A stretch of DNA of 11,553 bases from Bacteroidota bacterium (GTDB taxonomy: Bacteria; Bacteroidota; Bacteroidia; Chitinophagales; Chitinophagaceae). The notes under the pieces are model-generated. The model searched no databases. It was not told where the DNA came from and saw nothing but the letters and a program-made list of their open reading frames with translations. This document shows positions 1 through 5,774 of the stretch, in pieces; position 1 is the stretch's first letter, and each line of letters begins with the position of its first letter. The stretch is from assembly GCA_023412975.1 (NCBI GenBank), contig JAEZRB010000193.1, positions 1-11,553 of the forward strand. The letters are read 5' to 3'. A program made the translations under genes and the position numbers.

Positions 1-455
1 GAGTAGACCACTACAATATCAGCCTGCATCCTTACTGCGGCTTCACGGATATTTGTAAAGCTTGGTGTCCTCGAGATCATGAGTTCAGGAATGGATGAAA
101 CCTGTGTGACCCTCGCCGAATTTTTAAACTTTTCAGTGAACAGGTCTAAGTAGGCCTGCTGGGTCTTTAGAAATTGTTCATCGCTCCAGTAATTCCATTG
201 ATACCGCCTGGACTGTGGTGAGGGGTCTAGTCTAACGATCGCAACCCTCATTTGCTGGGGAAGCTGGTAACGGCCGTCAAGAATTTTTTGAATGTTTTCC
301 TCTGAAATAGTGGAAGCCCGGTCGTTGAACAAGGAATGTGTGATGAGCGTATCATTCAACCCGTAATCTCCGGTTGGGGCACTATTCAAACCTCTCGTTG
401 TGTGGCAGGCAGTTAACAGAAATGTTGCCGCGATAAATAATACAACTTGTCTCAT
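1..455 (-). CDS. Lipoprotein of unknown function, 5' part only (runs off the left edge)
   Basis: Reading leftwards from an ATG at 455-453 the frame stays open to the window edge, giving about 151 residues without a stop. The N-terminus MRQVVLFIAATFLLTAC is a typical lipoprotein signal: a charged start, a hydrophobic stretch and a lipobox with the cysteine at residue 17. The mature protein should therefore be lipid-anchored in the cell envelope. The rest has no motif I can assign. A conserved-looking segment (QQMRVAIVRLD, around residues 65-75) and an ADIVVVYS segment at the visible end suggest an alternating beta/alpha domain, and I have a vague memory of similar uncharacterised Bacteroidota lipoproteins. 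It starts 23 nt downstream of the arr remnant. The coding call is secure and the function is unknown. Confidence 0.8.
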   Translation of the reverse strand, partial: MRQVVLFIAATFLLTACHTTRGLNSAPTGDYGLNDTLITHSLFNDRASTISEENIQKILDGRYQLPQQMRVAIVRLDPSPQSRRYQWNYWSDEQFLKTQQAYLDLFTEKFKNSARVTQVSSIPELMISRTPSFTNIREAAVRMQADIVVVY

Positions 456-478
456 ATTGCTGAATTTTAGTTTAACCC

Positions 479-762
479 TCAGTTGATGATTTTTGCATTA
501 GGATCGCTCATTAGCCTGGCAATGTTTTCCCGCCATTTTTGCAATTCATCCGGCTTGAGTCGCGTCCAGTCTGAAACCTCACCCAAAGTTTCCAGCAGTG
601 ACTGGCTTCGATAAGAGCGCGTCGGGTTACCTTCAGGTTGGGATCGTTTTCAAAACTACCCGTCGGTTCCACGATATATGCCCGGGCGTCCGCCTCTCCT
701 TTGGCAAGTTCGGCAGCGAGCGCAGCACTGCTTAAGGTGGCACTAAAATAAATATGATTCAT
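479..762 (-). pseudogene. arr: Broken rifampin ADP-ribosyltransferase (Arr family)
   Basis: Intact Arr enzymes inactivate rifamycins by transferring ADP-ribose from NAD+ to the drug. Here 762-634 encodes MNHIYFSATL, AYIVEPTGSFENDPNL and the stretch between them, matching the central Arr core. Two bases later (631-479) another frame continues with GNPTRSYRSQ, EVSDWTRLKPDELQKWRE and a C-terminus ending NAKIIN and TGA. The family normally has about six residues (like TDKKFP) between DPNL and GNPT. Only two bases remain, implying a deletion of about 16 nt that shifts the frame. The N-terminal part with the NAD-binding YHGTK-type motif is also absent: a TAA directly precedes the ATG, and the RibD-C gene ends 29 nt upstream. 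Translated as is, the frame gives an 83-residue product with an unrelated tail. It should be non-functional. Confidence 0.85.
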
Positions 763-790
763 TTATCCCCGCATAGTAATTATGAAGGTA

Positions 791-1402
791 TCAGCCTCCT
801 ACCGTACCGGTTTTTACCTCGCCATCGCGTTGGTAATTGGCGAAGATCACGCCGTTCGGTGTGATAAGGCTGTCTGTCAGGGTGAAAGCTGCAGGAATGG
901 TACCCTCGCCGAAAAGTTTTTTCCCCTTACCCAATGTTATGGGAAAAGTTTTCAGCCAGAGTTCATCTACCAGGTCATGTCTGAAAAGTGTCTGGGCCAG
1001 GTCGCTGCTGCCATGCACCTGGATATCGGTGCTGGTTTCGCTGGAGCTTTTGAGGGCTTTGACCTGGTCGACTGAATTTAGAAAAATACAATTGTTCCAT
1101 TCAGTATCATTCTTTGTAAGTGTGTTCGACATCACGTATTTGGTAATATCGTTGATGCCCGGCCATAGTTCACCGTGTGAAGGCCAGAATGCTGCAAAGG
1201 TGTCGAAGGTTTTTCTGCCTAAAAGCAGGTCTGCGGGTTTCATGTGTTTTTCGAGAAAAGCGCCGGCAGCCGCATCGGCTTCATAGAAATAGGGTGCACT
1301 CCAGCCACCGTATTTAAAATCACCCGACTCATCATCGGGGCCGCCGGGTGCCTGCATCACACCGTCTAATGTCATGAAGGATAGAACAATGATCTTTCTC
1401 AT
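791..1402 (-). CDS. Dihydrofolate reductase family protein (RibD C-terminal domain)
   Basis: This 203-residue protein has the fold shared by dihydrofolate reductase and the reductase half of RibD. The motifs are in the expected order: MTLDG (10-14), LLLGRKTF (59-66), YVMSNTL (89-95), a probable NADPH-binding stretch IQVHGSSDLAQTLF (127-140) and GKGKKLF (158-164). The substrate is unknown, since proteins of this stand-alone group are annotated by fold only and this is not evidence of folate or riboflavin synthesis. I chose the ATG at 1402 because MRK followed by a hydrophobic strand is the standard family start. The frame stays open 40 codons further to a TTG at 1522, but that part does not look like the family and covers probable regulatory DNA. 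The C-terminus (GEVKTGTVGG) is intact. A second, divergent member lies at 6463-7029. Confidence 0.9.
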   Translation of the reverse strand: MRKIIVLSFMTLDGVMQAPGGPDDESGDFKYGGWSAPYFYEADAAAGAFLEKHMKPADLLLGRKTFDTFAAFWPSHGELWPGINDITKYVMSNTLTKNDTEWNNCIFLNSVDQVKALKSSSETSTDIQVHGSSDLAQTLFRHDLVDELWLKTFPITLGKGKKLFGEGTIPAAFTLTDSLITPNGVIFANYQRDGEVKTGTVGG

Positions 1403-1467
1403 GTGCAGATTTTTAAGTTGAATATAATTGTCCGGCAGGCGGGGACGGTTTGGATCACCTGCGAAGG

Positions 1468-1490
1468 GCTGACCAGCAAATTTCGTCAGC
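1468..1490. repeat. Inverted repeat GCTGAC-N11-GTCAGC upstream of the RibD-C gene
   Basis: A perfect 6-bp inverted repeat (1468-1473 and 1485-1490) with an 11-nt spacer sits about 65-90 nt upstream of the ATG at 1402. It could be a dyad operator or a weak hairpin in the leader. There is no T-tract, so it is not an intrinsic terminator. Six-base dyads occur by chance, and its weight comes mainly from its position next to the phased direct repeat at 1513-1543. Confidence 0.35.
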
Positions 1491-1512
1491 TCAAATGTTT
1501 TAAGATAGTGTA

Positions 1513-1543
1513 AATGCGACAATCTTGGAGGCGGAATGCGACA
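1513..1543. promoter_or_regulatory. Phased direct repeat AATGCGACA x2 (22-bp period), possible regulator binding site
   Basis: The 9-mer AATGCGACA occurs at 1513-1521 and again at 1535-1543. The start-to-start distance of 22 bp is about two helical turns, so both copies face the same side of the DNA. AraC-family regulators commonly bind such same-face direct half-sites, and an AraC-family gene ends at 1558, only 15 bp away. Reading on the minus strand, the repeat is followed 13 bp later by AACATTTG (1499-1492), a one-mismatch version of the TAnnTTTG -7 element. This would place the sites next to or over the -33 region of the gene at 1402. The repeat is seen directly; its role is inferred. Confidence 0.45.
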
Positions 1544-1557
1544 TTTGTTTGAAACCC

Positions 1558-2388
1558 TTATTGCCTGAGGGTTCTTGACTTGTGGCCCGCAAGTTCGGCT
1601 GGCGTCAAACCATATTGTTTTTTGAACGCGAAGGAAAAATGTGACAGGTTTTCAAACCCGGTTTCCAGGTAAACATCGACCGGTTTCTTGTTTTTTTCTG
1701 CCAGGTGATAATATGCCAGTTCCAGGCGCTTTTTTGTTAGCCAGCGCTGCGGTGTGCTATTGTAAAGCTTTTGAAAATCACGTTTGAATGTTGTTAGGCT
1801 ACGCCCCGTGAGGTATCCAAATTTTTCCAAAGGCATATTAAACATAAAATTCTTCTCCATAAAACCTGCCAGGTCAATTTTATGTGGTTCTTCAAAATTG
1901 GTTAACACATTGTCGATGTCTTTGTCGATACTGCGAAGTATGGATATAGCTTCCGTAATTTTTAAGGACGCTATGTTCTCTGGGAATTTGTCCTGCATAT
2001 CAAAATACGGGATCAACGAGGCCAGGCAACTTTCCAGAAGCGGATGGTTGTTAAAGATTTTAATCTTTTGAGACGCCGGAGATTTTAATTTGATATTAAG
2101 AGGTGAATAGAAATCTCTGAGTTTTTCAGTTGTTAAGTGCATGACGACAGATTTGTGGGGCAGCCCGTCCTTTGGATAATTGATAATGGTCGCCAATTGG
2201 TTTCTCGGAATGAGAAAGATGTCGCCTGATTTAAACAAATAGTTTTGATCGGCCTGGATAATTTTTGTTTCACCCGAAATGAACCATACAAGCATATGGT
2301 GATCAAATACGACTTCGGTTTTAAACAACCTGTCTTCGTAACAGGAAAGCTTAATATCCTCTGTTATGTATTTTAAATTAAACTCCAT
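1558..2388 (-). CDS. AraC family transcriptional regulator
   Basis: A 276-residue DNA-binding regulator. The N-terminal half (about residues 1-150) looks like a cupin-type effector domain, with strands around FKSGDIFLIPRNQ. The C-terminal 80 or so residues (about 182-265) form the double helix-turn-helix of the AraC/XylS family: first helix pair around MPLEKFGYLTGRSLTTFKRDF, then the linker with TPQRWLTKKRLELAYYHL, and the second HTH with VYLETGFENLSHFSFAFKK before the usual YGLTPAE. The start is the ATG at 2388 (MEFNLKYIT). The longer frame begins at a TTG overlapping the SDR stop and seems less likely. It lies 26 nt downstream of the SDR gene, so the two are probably cotranscribed. Likely targets are that operon and the RibD-C gene downstream. 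The inducer is unknown. Confidence 0.92.
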   Translation of the reverse strand: MEFNLKYITEDIKLSCYEDRLFKTEVVFDHHMLVWFISGETKIIQADQNYLFKSGDIFLIPRNQLATIINYPKDGLPHKSVVMHLTTEKLRDFYSPLNIKLKSPASQKIKIFNNHPLLESCLASLIPYFDMQDKFPENIASLKITEAISILRSIDKDIDNVLTNFEEPHKIDLAGFMEKNFMFNMPLEKFGYLTGRSLTTFKRDFQKLYNSTPQRWLTKKRLELAYYHLAEKNKKPVDVYLETGFENLSHFSFAFKKQYGLTPAELAGHKSRTLRQ

Positions 2389-2414
2389 GCTGTATGGTTT
2401 CAAATTTACAATTA

Positions 2415-3410
2415 TCAATTTACGTTAAAAGAGATACCACTCAGTTCCTCGCTTAGTTTCCACAGCCGTTTTGCATTATTCTCATCCAGCGAATAAGGTT
2501 TTACCCCAGCGGAAACACTCTGCCCCAGGTGTAGATTGGCAATATCACTGTCTTCACAAAAGACACCGCCAACATTTTCAAGTAAGGGACTTGTGGCACA
2601 CCATATGCTGGTTGAAGCACCCTGTGGGATCGTTTTTAAAGATGTAACAACCCCGGGTTTCATATTCCCATTTTCATCACAGAAGCCCATTTTTACAAAC
2701 AACTCCAAAGGGGCTTCCCTCGCTAATTCCGTGCCTCCAATGGAACCGGGGTGCAAGGAAAAAGCTCTTACTCCGAATTCTTTGGCGCGAATGTCCAATT
2801 CAAGCGAAAACAGGTTGACGGCAGTTTTCGACTGACCGTATCCCAGCAGGGTATCATAATCGCGGTGATCAAAATTTGGATCGCTGAAATGAAACGGAGC
2901 AAACTGATGTCCCTGCGAGGAAACATTTACCACCCTGGCACCGCCTGCTTTTTTCAAAGCCGTCCAAAGTTTTGAGGTCAGGTGAAATTGTGCGAGGTAG
3001 TTTACGGCAAGTTGCGATTCAATACCACGACTTTCCCTTCGAAGCGGTACCCACATAATGCCCGCATTATTGATGAGCAGGTGTAAAGGCCTTTCCGAGG
3101 CCAGGAATTTTTCAGCAAATACGTCAATCGATCGATAATCTGCCAGGTCCAGTTCTTCGATTTCAATGTTTTCGATCCCTTCCAGGTTTTTATTTGCTTT
3201 ACCCTTATCCCTTGCTGCTACAATAACCGTCGCCCCAGCACCGGCCAGGGTTTTAACCGTTTCCAGCCCTATGCCGGTACTGCCACCCGTTACAATTGCG
3301 GTTTTTCCGGAAAGATCAATGCCTTTGATTACTTCTGATGCGTTTGATTTTGAGTCGAAACCTGAACCAAGCGGTTTTTGTAAGGCTCCATTGTAATTTG
3401 TTTGTCCCAT
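2415..3410 (-). CDS. Short-chain dehydrogenase/reductase (SDR) family oxidoreductase
   Basis: A 331-residue NAD(P)-dependent oxidoreductase with a Rossmann fold. Visible motifs are TGGSTGIG (41-48, cofactor glycine motif), AAR ending at Arg67 after the second strand (suggesting NADP(H) preference), Asp88 in LDLADYRS, NNAG (114-117), the catalytic serine region NVSS (162-165) and YGQSK with Tyr191 and Lys195. A leader of about 30 residues before the first strand and the C-terminal extension make it longer than classical SDRs (about 250). The size and pattern resemble the retinol dehydrogenase/WWOX-like subgroup, in which bacterial substrates are mostly unknown. It starts with an ATG at 3410 behind a good Bacteroidota-type promoter, and is followed by an AraC regulator. 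Confidence 0.93.
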   Translation of the reverse strand: MGQTNYNGALQKPLGSGFDSKSNASEVIKGIDLSGKTAIVTGGSTGIGLETVKTLAGAGATVIVAARDKGKANKNLEGIENIEIEELDLADYRSIDVFAEKFLASERPLHLLINNAGIMWVPLRRESRGIESQLAVNYLAQFHLTSKLWTALKKAGGARVVNVSSQGHQFAPFHFSDPNFDHRDYDTLLGYGQSKTAVNLFSLELDIRAKEFGVRAFSLHPGSIGGTELAREAPLELFVKMGFCDENGNMKPGVVTSLKTIPQGASTSIWCATSPLLENVGGVFCEDSDIANLHLGQSVSAGVKPYSLDENNAKRLWKLSEELSGISFNVN

Positions 3411-3432
3411 TACTTTATTTTTTTTGTTGGGA

Positions 3433-3460
3433 CAAAACTAGACTGCCGGATGACTGGCAA
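3433..3460 (-). promoter_or_regulatory. Bacteroidota-type promoter for the SDR-AraC operon
   Basis: On the minus strand TAGTTTTG (3440-3433) matches the Bacteroidota -7 consensus TAnnTTTG exactly. A TTG (3460-3458) sits 17 bp further upstream, in the range for the -33 element. The -7 element ends 22 nt before the ATG at 3410, leaving a short leader. This is the best promoter match in the window for a gene start. Confidence 0.6.
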
Positions 3461-3489
3461 CTTTGTTGAAACGTCCGAATTTCCTTTGT

Positions 3490-3606
3490 TTAAAAGTTCA
3501 CCCTTCCCACGGTAGGATAGGTTTTTTGGTATGCCGGGATGAATTCTTCCAAATAAAGCCTGGAGCAGTTTACGCTAAGTACTGCAGTCAGCAGTGACTT
3601 TATCAA
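3490..3606 (-). other. Coding-like stretch overlapping the 3' end of the secreted-protein gene
   Basis: In the frame offset by one from the gene at 3575-4153, a run of 38 codons reads leftwards from a TTG at 3606 to TAA at 3490. It has protein-like composition: SLLTAVLSVNC, then LYLEEFIPAYQ and TYPTVGRVNF. It could be a short lipoprotein-like ORF, a relic of a longer gene end, or chance. There is no ATG, and its first 32 bases overlap the neighbouring gene. A second frame here, in register with the upstream gene, is also open for 54 codons to the SDR start, which shows how readily open frames arise in this gap. Confidence 0.15.
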
Positions 3607-4153
3607 TAATCGTGAGCACCCATTTTTTATTGATATAGCTCATGTAGATGATCATCTCGTTGCCGTCATTTTCAGCAATAACAACTCTTCTGCTTTTATT
3701 TTCCAGTTCATAAAACCCATCGATCGTGCTTTCGGGTATATTCTCGTCAAACTCTTTTTTCAAATACTTCGCGGTCTCTGAAAGTAAATGGTCGGTTTGG
3801 GTTGTATCAACAAATGTTCCTGTTTTTGTCCAAGTCTGGCAATCGTATTCGGGAAGTTTCTCGTAACGTAACGATGTAAGTTTAATATCATCATAAAACG
3901 GAACATTAGGATAGGTCGTATCTGTGAAACCCAATGTCGTATAATGCTTGTAAGAGTCCGTTATGCCGATCCTGTTGATGATATAAATGCCAGTGTTTTT
4001 GTCGATATATGTCGACAAGGTTGCGGAATCGCGACTGGCAAGTGCGGTTACGATATTTGTTAGCGCCCGTGAAAACTCCTGGTTTTTAGATGCTTGTCCA
4101 TGGCTGGATACCACAGCCAGTAGCATAAACAATTTGAAAGGAAGAATTCTCAT
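3575..4153 (-). CDS. Secreted protein of unknown function
   Basis: A 192-residue protein starting at ATG 4153 with a Sec signal peptide (hydrophobic KLFMLLAVVSSHGQA, cleavage probably near residue 21). It should be periplasmic or exported. The mature part begins with an amphipathic helix (FSRALTNIVTALASRDSATL), then a mixed alpha/beta region and strands near the end (NEMIIYMSYINKKWVLTIID). This helix-then-sheet order and the closing long strands resemble small NTF2/SnoaL-like folds, but I see no catalytic motif and do not claim membership. Two cysteines (in YDCQTW and in the C-terminal DCST) could form a disulfide. The start codon overlaps the stop of a 31-codon ORF by ATGA, suggesting coupled translation. 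Coding is secure, function unknown. Confidence 0.85.
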   Translation of the reverse strand: MRILPFKLFMLLAVVSSHGQASKNQEFSRALTNIVTALASRDSATLSTYIDKNTGIYIINRIGITDSYKHYTTLGFTDTTYPNVPFYDDIKLTSLRYEKLPEYDCQTWTKTGTFVDTTQTDHLLSETAKYLKKEFDENIPESTIDGFYELENKSRRVVIAENDGNEMIIYMSYINKKWVLTIIDKVTADCST

Positions 4154-4245
4154 TTCTGCAGATTGTAAGGATCAGGTATTGATGGAGGACGATACGCAGG
4201 TTGTAGTCCTTCGATATCGGCGTATTTAAAGATAAGGAAGTTCAT
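4150..4245 (-). CDS. Small ORF (31 aa) overlapping the next gene by ATGA
   Basis: An ATG at 4245 opens a 31-codon frame beginning MNFLIFKYADIEGLQ and ending with PYNLQK and TGA (4152-4150). Its stop overlaps the ATG of the secreted protein (4153-4151) as ATGA, the standard geometry for translational coupling. Codons look ordinary for this genome. The protein is neutral, Pro/Tyr rich in its second half, and I recognise no family. A stop lies six codons upstream in frame, so it is not obviously the tail of a longer gene. There is no clear Shine-Dalgarno. It may be a real small protein, a leader ORF that controls translation of the next gene, or chance. Confidence 0.4.
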   Translation of the reverse strand: MNFLIFKYADIEGLQPAYRPPSIPDPYNLQK

Positions 4246-4315
4246 CGTTCGTTTTGTGGCTGGTCAGACTGAATTCACCAAATAGACGAGCGTAGTGCGC
4301 GACGTAGCCTGACTG

Positions 4316-4852
4316 TTATTTTGGTATCCCGGCTTTCCTGAGTTTCTTTATCCTGGAATTGATGGAGGGTATGTCTTCCTTTTCCATGATCGATATGGTC
4401 TTGTTAAAGTCCCTGGAAAAACCGGGTCTGCGTTGCAGTAGATCATAAAGCGCCTGGATCGAAAAGACCCTTACGATCTTACTTTCCGAGCTGTCTTTCG
4501 CCCAGTTCGTTAGTAGTGCCCAGGTTTTATCAAATTCTCTCTTATTGAGTTGGAGCCGGGAAACAAGCTGGGCCAAATGCCATTTCAGCTCAATCTCACT
4601 TGCTGTATGACAAAGATCCAGGATGTTCTTTTTGTGTTTTTCGAGATATTCCCTGTGACGAACAGTTATTTTTTCAACCGCGTCTGCCGTTCGCATCACT
4701 ACTTTTCTGTCGCTGTCTGAAAGGCCTGCGATCAATTGGTCAAATTTTTCCTGTGAATTGATAAGTGGCACCACTTCATTCGACTTCCCGATAGAACGCC
4801 GGTCACCGCCTTTGAAAAGGTCCAGGAATTTATTGGGTTTACGGGTAGTCAT
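4316..4852 (-). CDS. HEAT-like helical repeat protein, uncharacterised
   Basis: A 178-residue soluble protein without signal peptide or membrane segments. Residues 13-28 carry FKGGDRRSIGKSNEVV, which I recall as the opening signature of a widespread bacterial family of small HEAT/armadillo-like proteins. The rest is a chain of amphipathic helices: LIAGLSDSDRKVVMRTADAV, then the LEKHKKNIL region, ELKWHLAQLVSRLQL, SKIVRVFSIQALYDLLQ and a basic C-terminal helix INSRIKKLRKAG. The pattern 'conserved loop, then valine/alanine-rich helix' matches HEAT repeat packing, usually a protein-protein interaction surface. No enzymatic residues are visible. The function of the family is not known to me. The start is the ATG at 4852. 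The gene is spaced from both neighbours by more than 120 nt. Confidence 0.85.
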   Translation of the reverse strand: MTTRKPNKFLDLFKGGDRRSIGKSNEVVPLINSQEKFDQLIAGLSDSDRKVVMRTADAVEKITVRHREYLEKHKKNILDLCHTASEIELKWHLAQLVSRLQLNKREFDKTWALLTNWAKDSSESKIVRVFSIQALYDLLQRRPGFSRDFNKTISIMEKEDIPSINSRIKKLRKAGIPK

Positions 4853-4891
4853 AAGTTGTTTGGCGGCACCCTGGCCTTTTTATTTTGAGGT

Positions 4892-4975
4892 TTAATGATT
4901 AGGTGTATATCCCTGCCATTTCCAGATCCTGGTGACACCCGGGTTGACAGAAGGGTAATTCAATCCGGCGGAACT
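4892..4975 (-). other. Coding-like stretch between the DinB-like and HEAT-like genes
   Basis: The 128-nt gap 4853-4980 contains a 27-codon open stretch in one minus-strand frame, ending NPGVTRIWKWQGYTPNH and TAA (4894-4892). It reads like a natural protein C-terminus (two tryptophans, a GYTPNH end), but has no ATG and is bounded upstream by TGA at 4978-4976. The two other frames are also open over much of the gap, so chance is a serious alternative. If real it would be the relic of a lost gene. I do not recognise a family. Confidence 0.15.
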
Positions 4976-4980
4976 TCAAA

Positions 4981-5520
4981 TTACTCTTGCCAGGCGGGAG
5001 GTTTTAATCCCGCTAAACGGATATAAATTGTCGTCTGCCCGCGATGATGCGTCTGGTGATCGAAAGCTTTCAATAGCCAGGCAAGCCGGGTCAGTTCCAG
5101 CCTGCGTTCTTTTACTATCTCTTCCAGTTTGGTTATATCCATGTTTTTTATGGCCTGGATGGCAAAATCATAGCTGGCGTTTACATAGTAGAACACAGAA
5201 TCCTTAACTTGGGCGCTCGGACTTAGATCAAGGCGTCTTTGCCGGGGGAAGATCCGGGCTGCGCCTGTCCCCTGGGATATCATAGCATTAGTCACCTGGG
5301 CCAGGTGCAACATCTGTTGCGCAAAGCTGCGAATACTGTCATGAGCCTTGAATTCATACTTATCCGCGGGCATCGTATTCAGGTATTGATTTGTCATGGC
5401 TTTAGCCATTTCCCTTTCCTTGACCAGGTGATCTCTCACTGTTTCACCCAGCGTGGATTGCGAAAATGACAGGTTACCGGTTAAGGCGAAGAGTATGACG
5501 AAGAAAGCCCGGTATTTCAT
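4981..5520 (-). CDS. DinB-family protein with signal peptide
   Basis: A 179-residue member of the DinB/YfiT-like four-helix bundle superfamily, whose members usually bind a divalent metal through three histidines. Candidate ligands are His72 in QQMLHLAQ and His155/His159 in DHQTHHRGQ, which is the family's typical C-terminal signature. The known enzymes of the superfamily are thiol-dependent transferases (bacillithiol or mycothiol), but most members are uncharacterised and Bacteroidota generally lack mycothiol. Unlike most DinB proteins it begins with a signal peptide (FFVILFALTGNLSFSQ, cleavage near residue 21), so it should act outside the cytoplasm. Length is normal after removing the signal. 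The start is the ATG at 5520, preceded by a small dyad at 5540-5555. Confidence 0.9.
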   Translation of the reverse strand: MKYRAFFVILFALTGNLSFSQSTLGETVRDHLVKEREMAKAMTNQYLNTMPADKYEFKAHDSIRSFAQQMLHLAQVTNAMISQGTGAARIFPRQRRLDLSPSAQVKDSVFYYVNASYDFAIQAIKNMDITKLEEIVKERRLELTRLAWLLKAFDHQTHHRGQTTIYIRLAGLKPPAWQE

Positions 5521-5539
5521 TGTATAGATTTAATGATTT

Positions 5540-5555
5540 GACAAATAGGTTTGTC
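5540..5555. repeat. Short dyad GACAAA-TAGG-TTTGTC in the DinB leader
   Basis: A perfect 6-bp inverted repeat with a 4-nt loop ends 20 nt upstream of the ATG at 5520. In RNA it would be a short, AU-rich hairpin close to the ribosome binding region, or in DNA a small operator. It is too weak to be a terminator and has no T-tract. Confidence 0.3.
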
Positions 5556-5630
5556 GCCAATTATACGGCAAGGTGATAGCTGAAAATGAAAATCGATCGC
5601 GTAATCGAAATTAAATTTATAACTAAAAGA

Positions 5631-5774
5631 TCAATCTCTCCACGGATAAATACCTGTGAAATATTTTGTGAACACTGGAACGGGTTTCACGTTAGTGAAA
5701 AAATATGTAGTCCCAAATCCAGCACCTGGACATTACCTTATTTCCGGTAACCCCATCATACGAAATTCATTCAT
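5631..5774 (-). other. Possible relic ORF with one internal stop, ATGA-overlapping the methyltransferase
   Basis: An ATG at 5774 overlaps the methyltransferase stop as ATGA and starts a 13-codon ORF (MNEFRMMGLPEIR, then TAA at 5735-5733). The same frame then stays open for 34 codons to TGA at 5633-5631, reading PGAGFGTTYFFTNVKPVPVF and KYFTGIYPWRD. This composition is more protein-like than expected of spacer. It could be a small coupled gene broken by one nonsense change, or coincidence. No family is recognised, and the 250-nt gap has no other gene. Confidence 0.2.
5656..5700. repeat. Alternating GTGAAA / TTTCAC / GTGAAA triad
   Basis: GTGAAA at 5656-5661, TTTCAC at 5685-5690 and GTGAAA at 5695-5700 form three mutually pairable blocks. 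The last two make a 6-bp stem with a 4-nt GTTA loop, and the first and second could pair instead. Such competing pairings are the geometry of attenuators, but the stems are short and A/T rich and there is no T-tract on the transcribed (minus) side after the hairpin. Confidence 0.25.

Noticed and set aside
782..1286. Plus-strand frames of 97 and 149 codons opposite the RibD-C gene
   Set aside because: They are antisense shadows of a clear family member and encode no recognisable domain.
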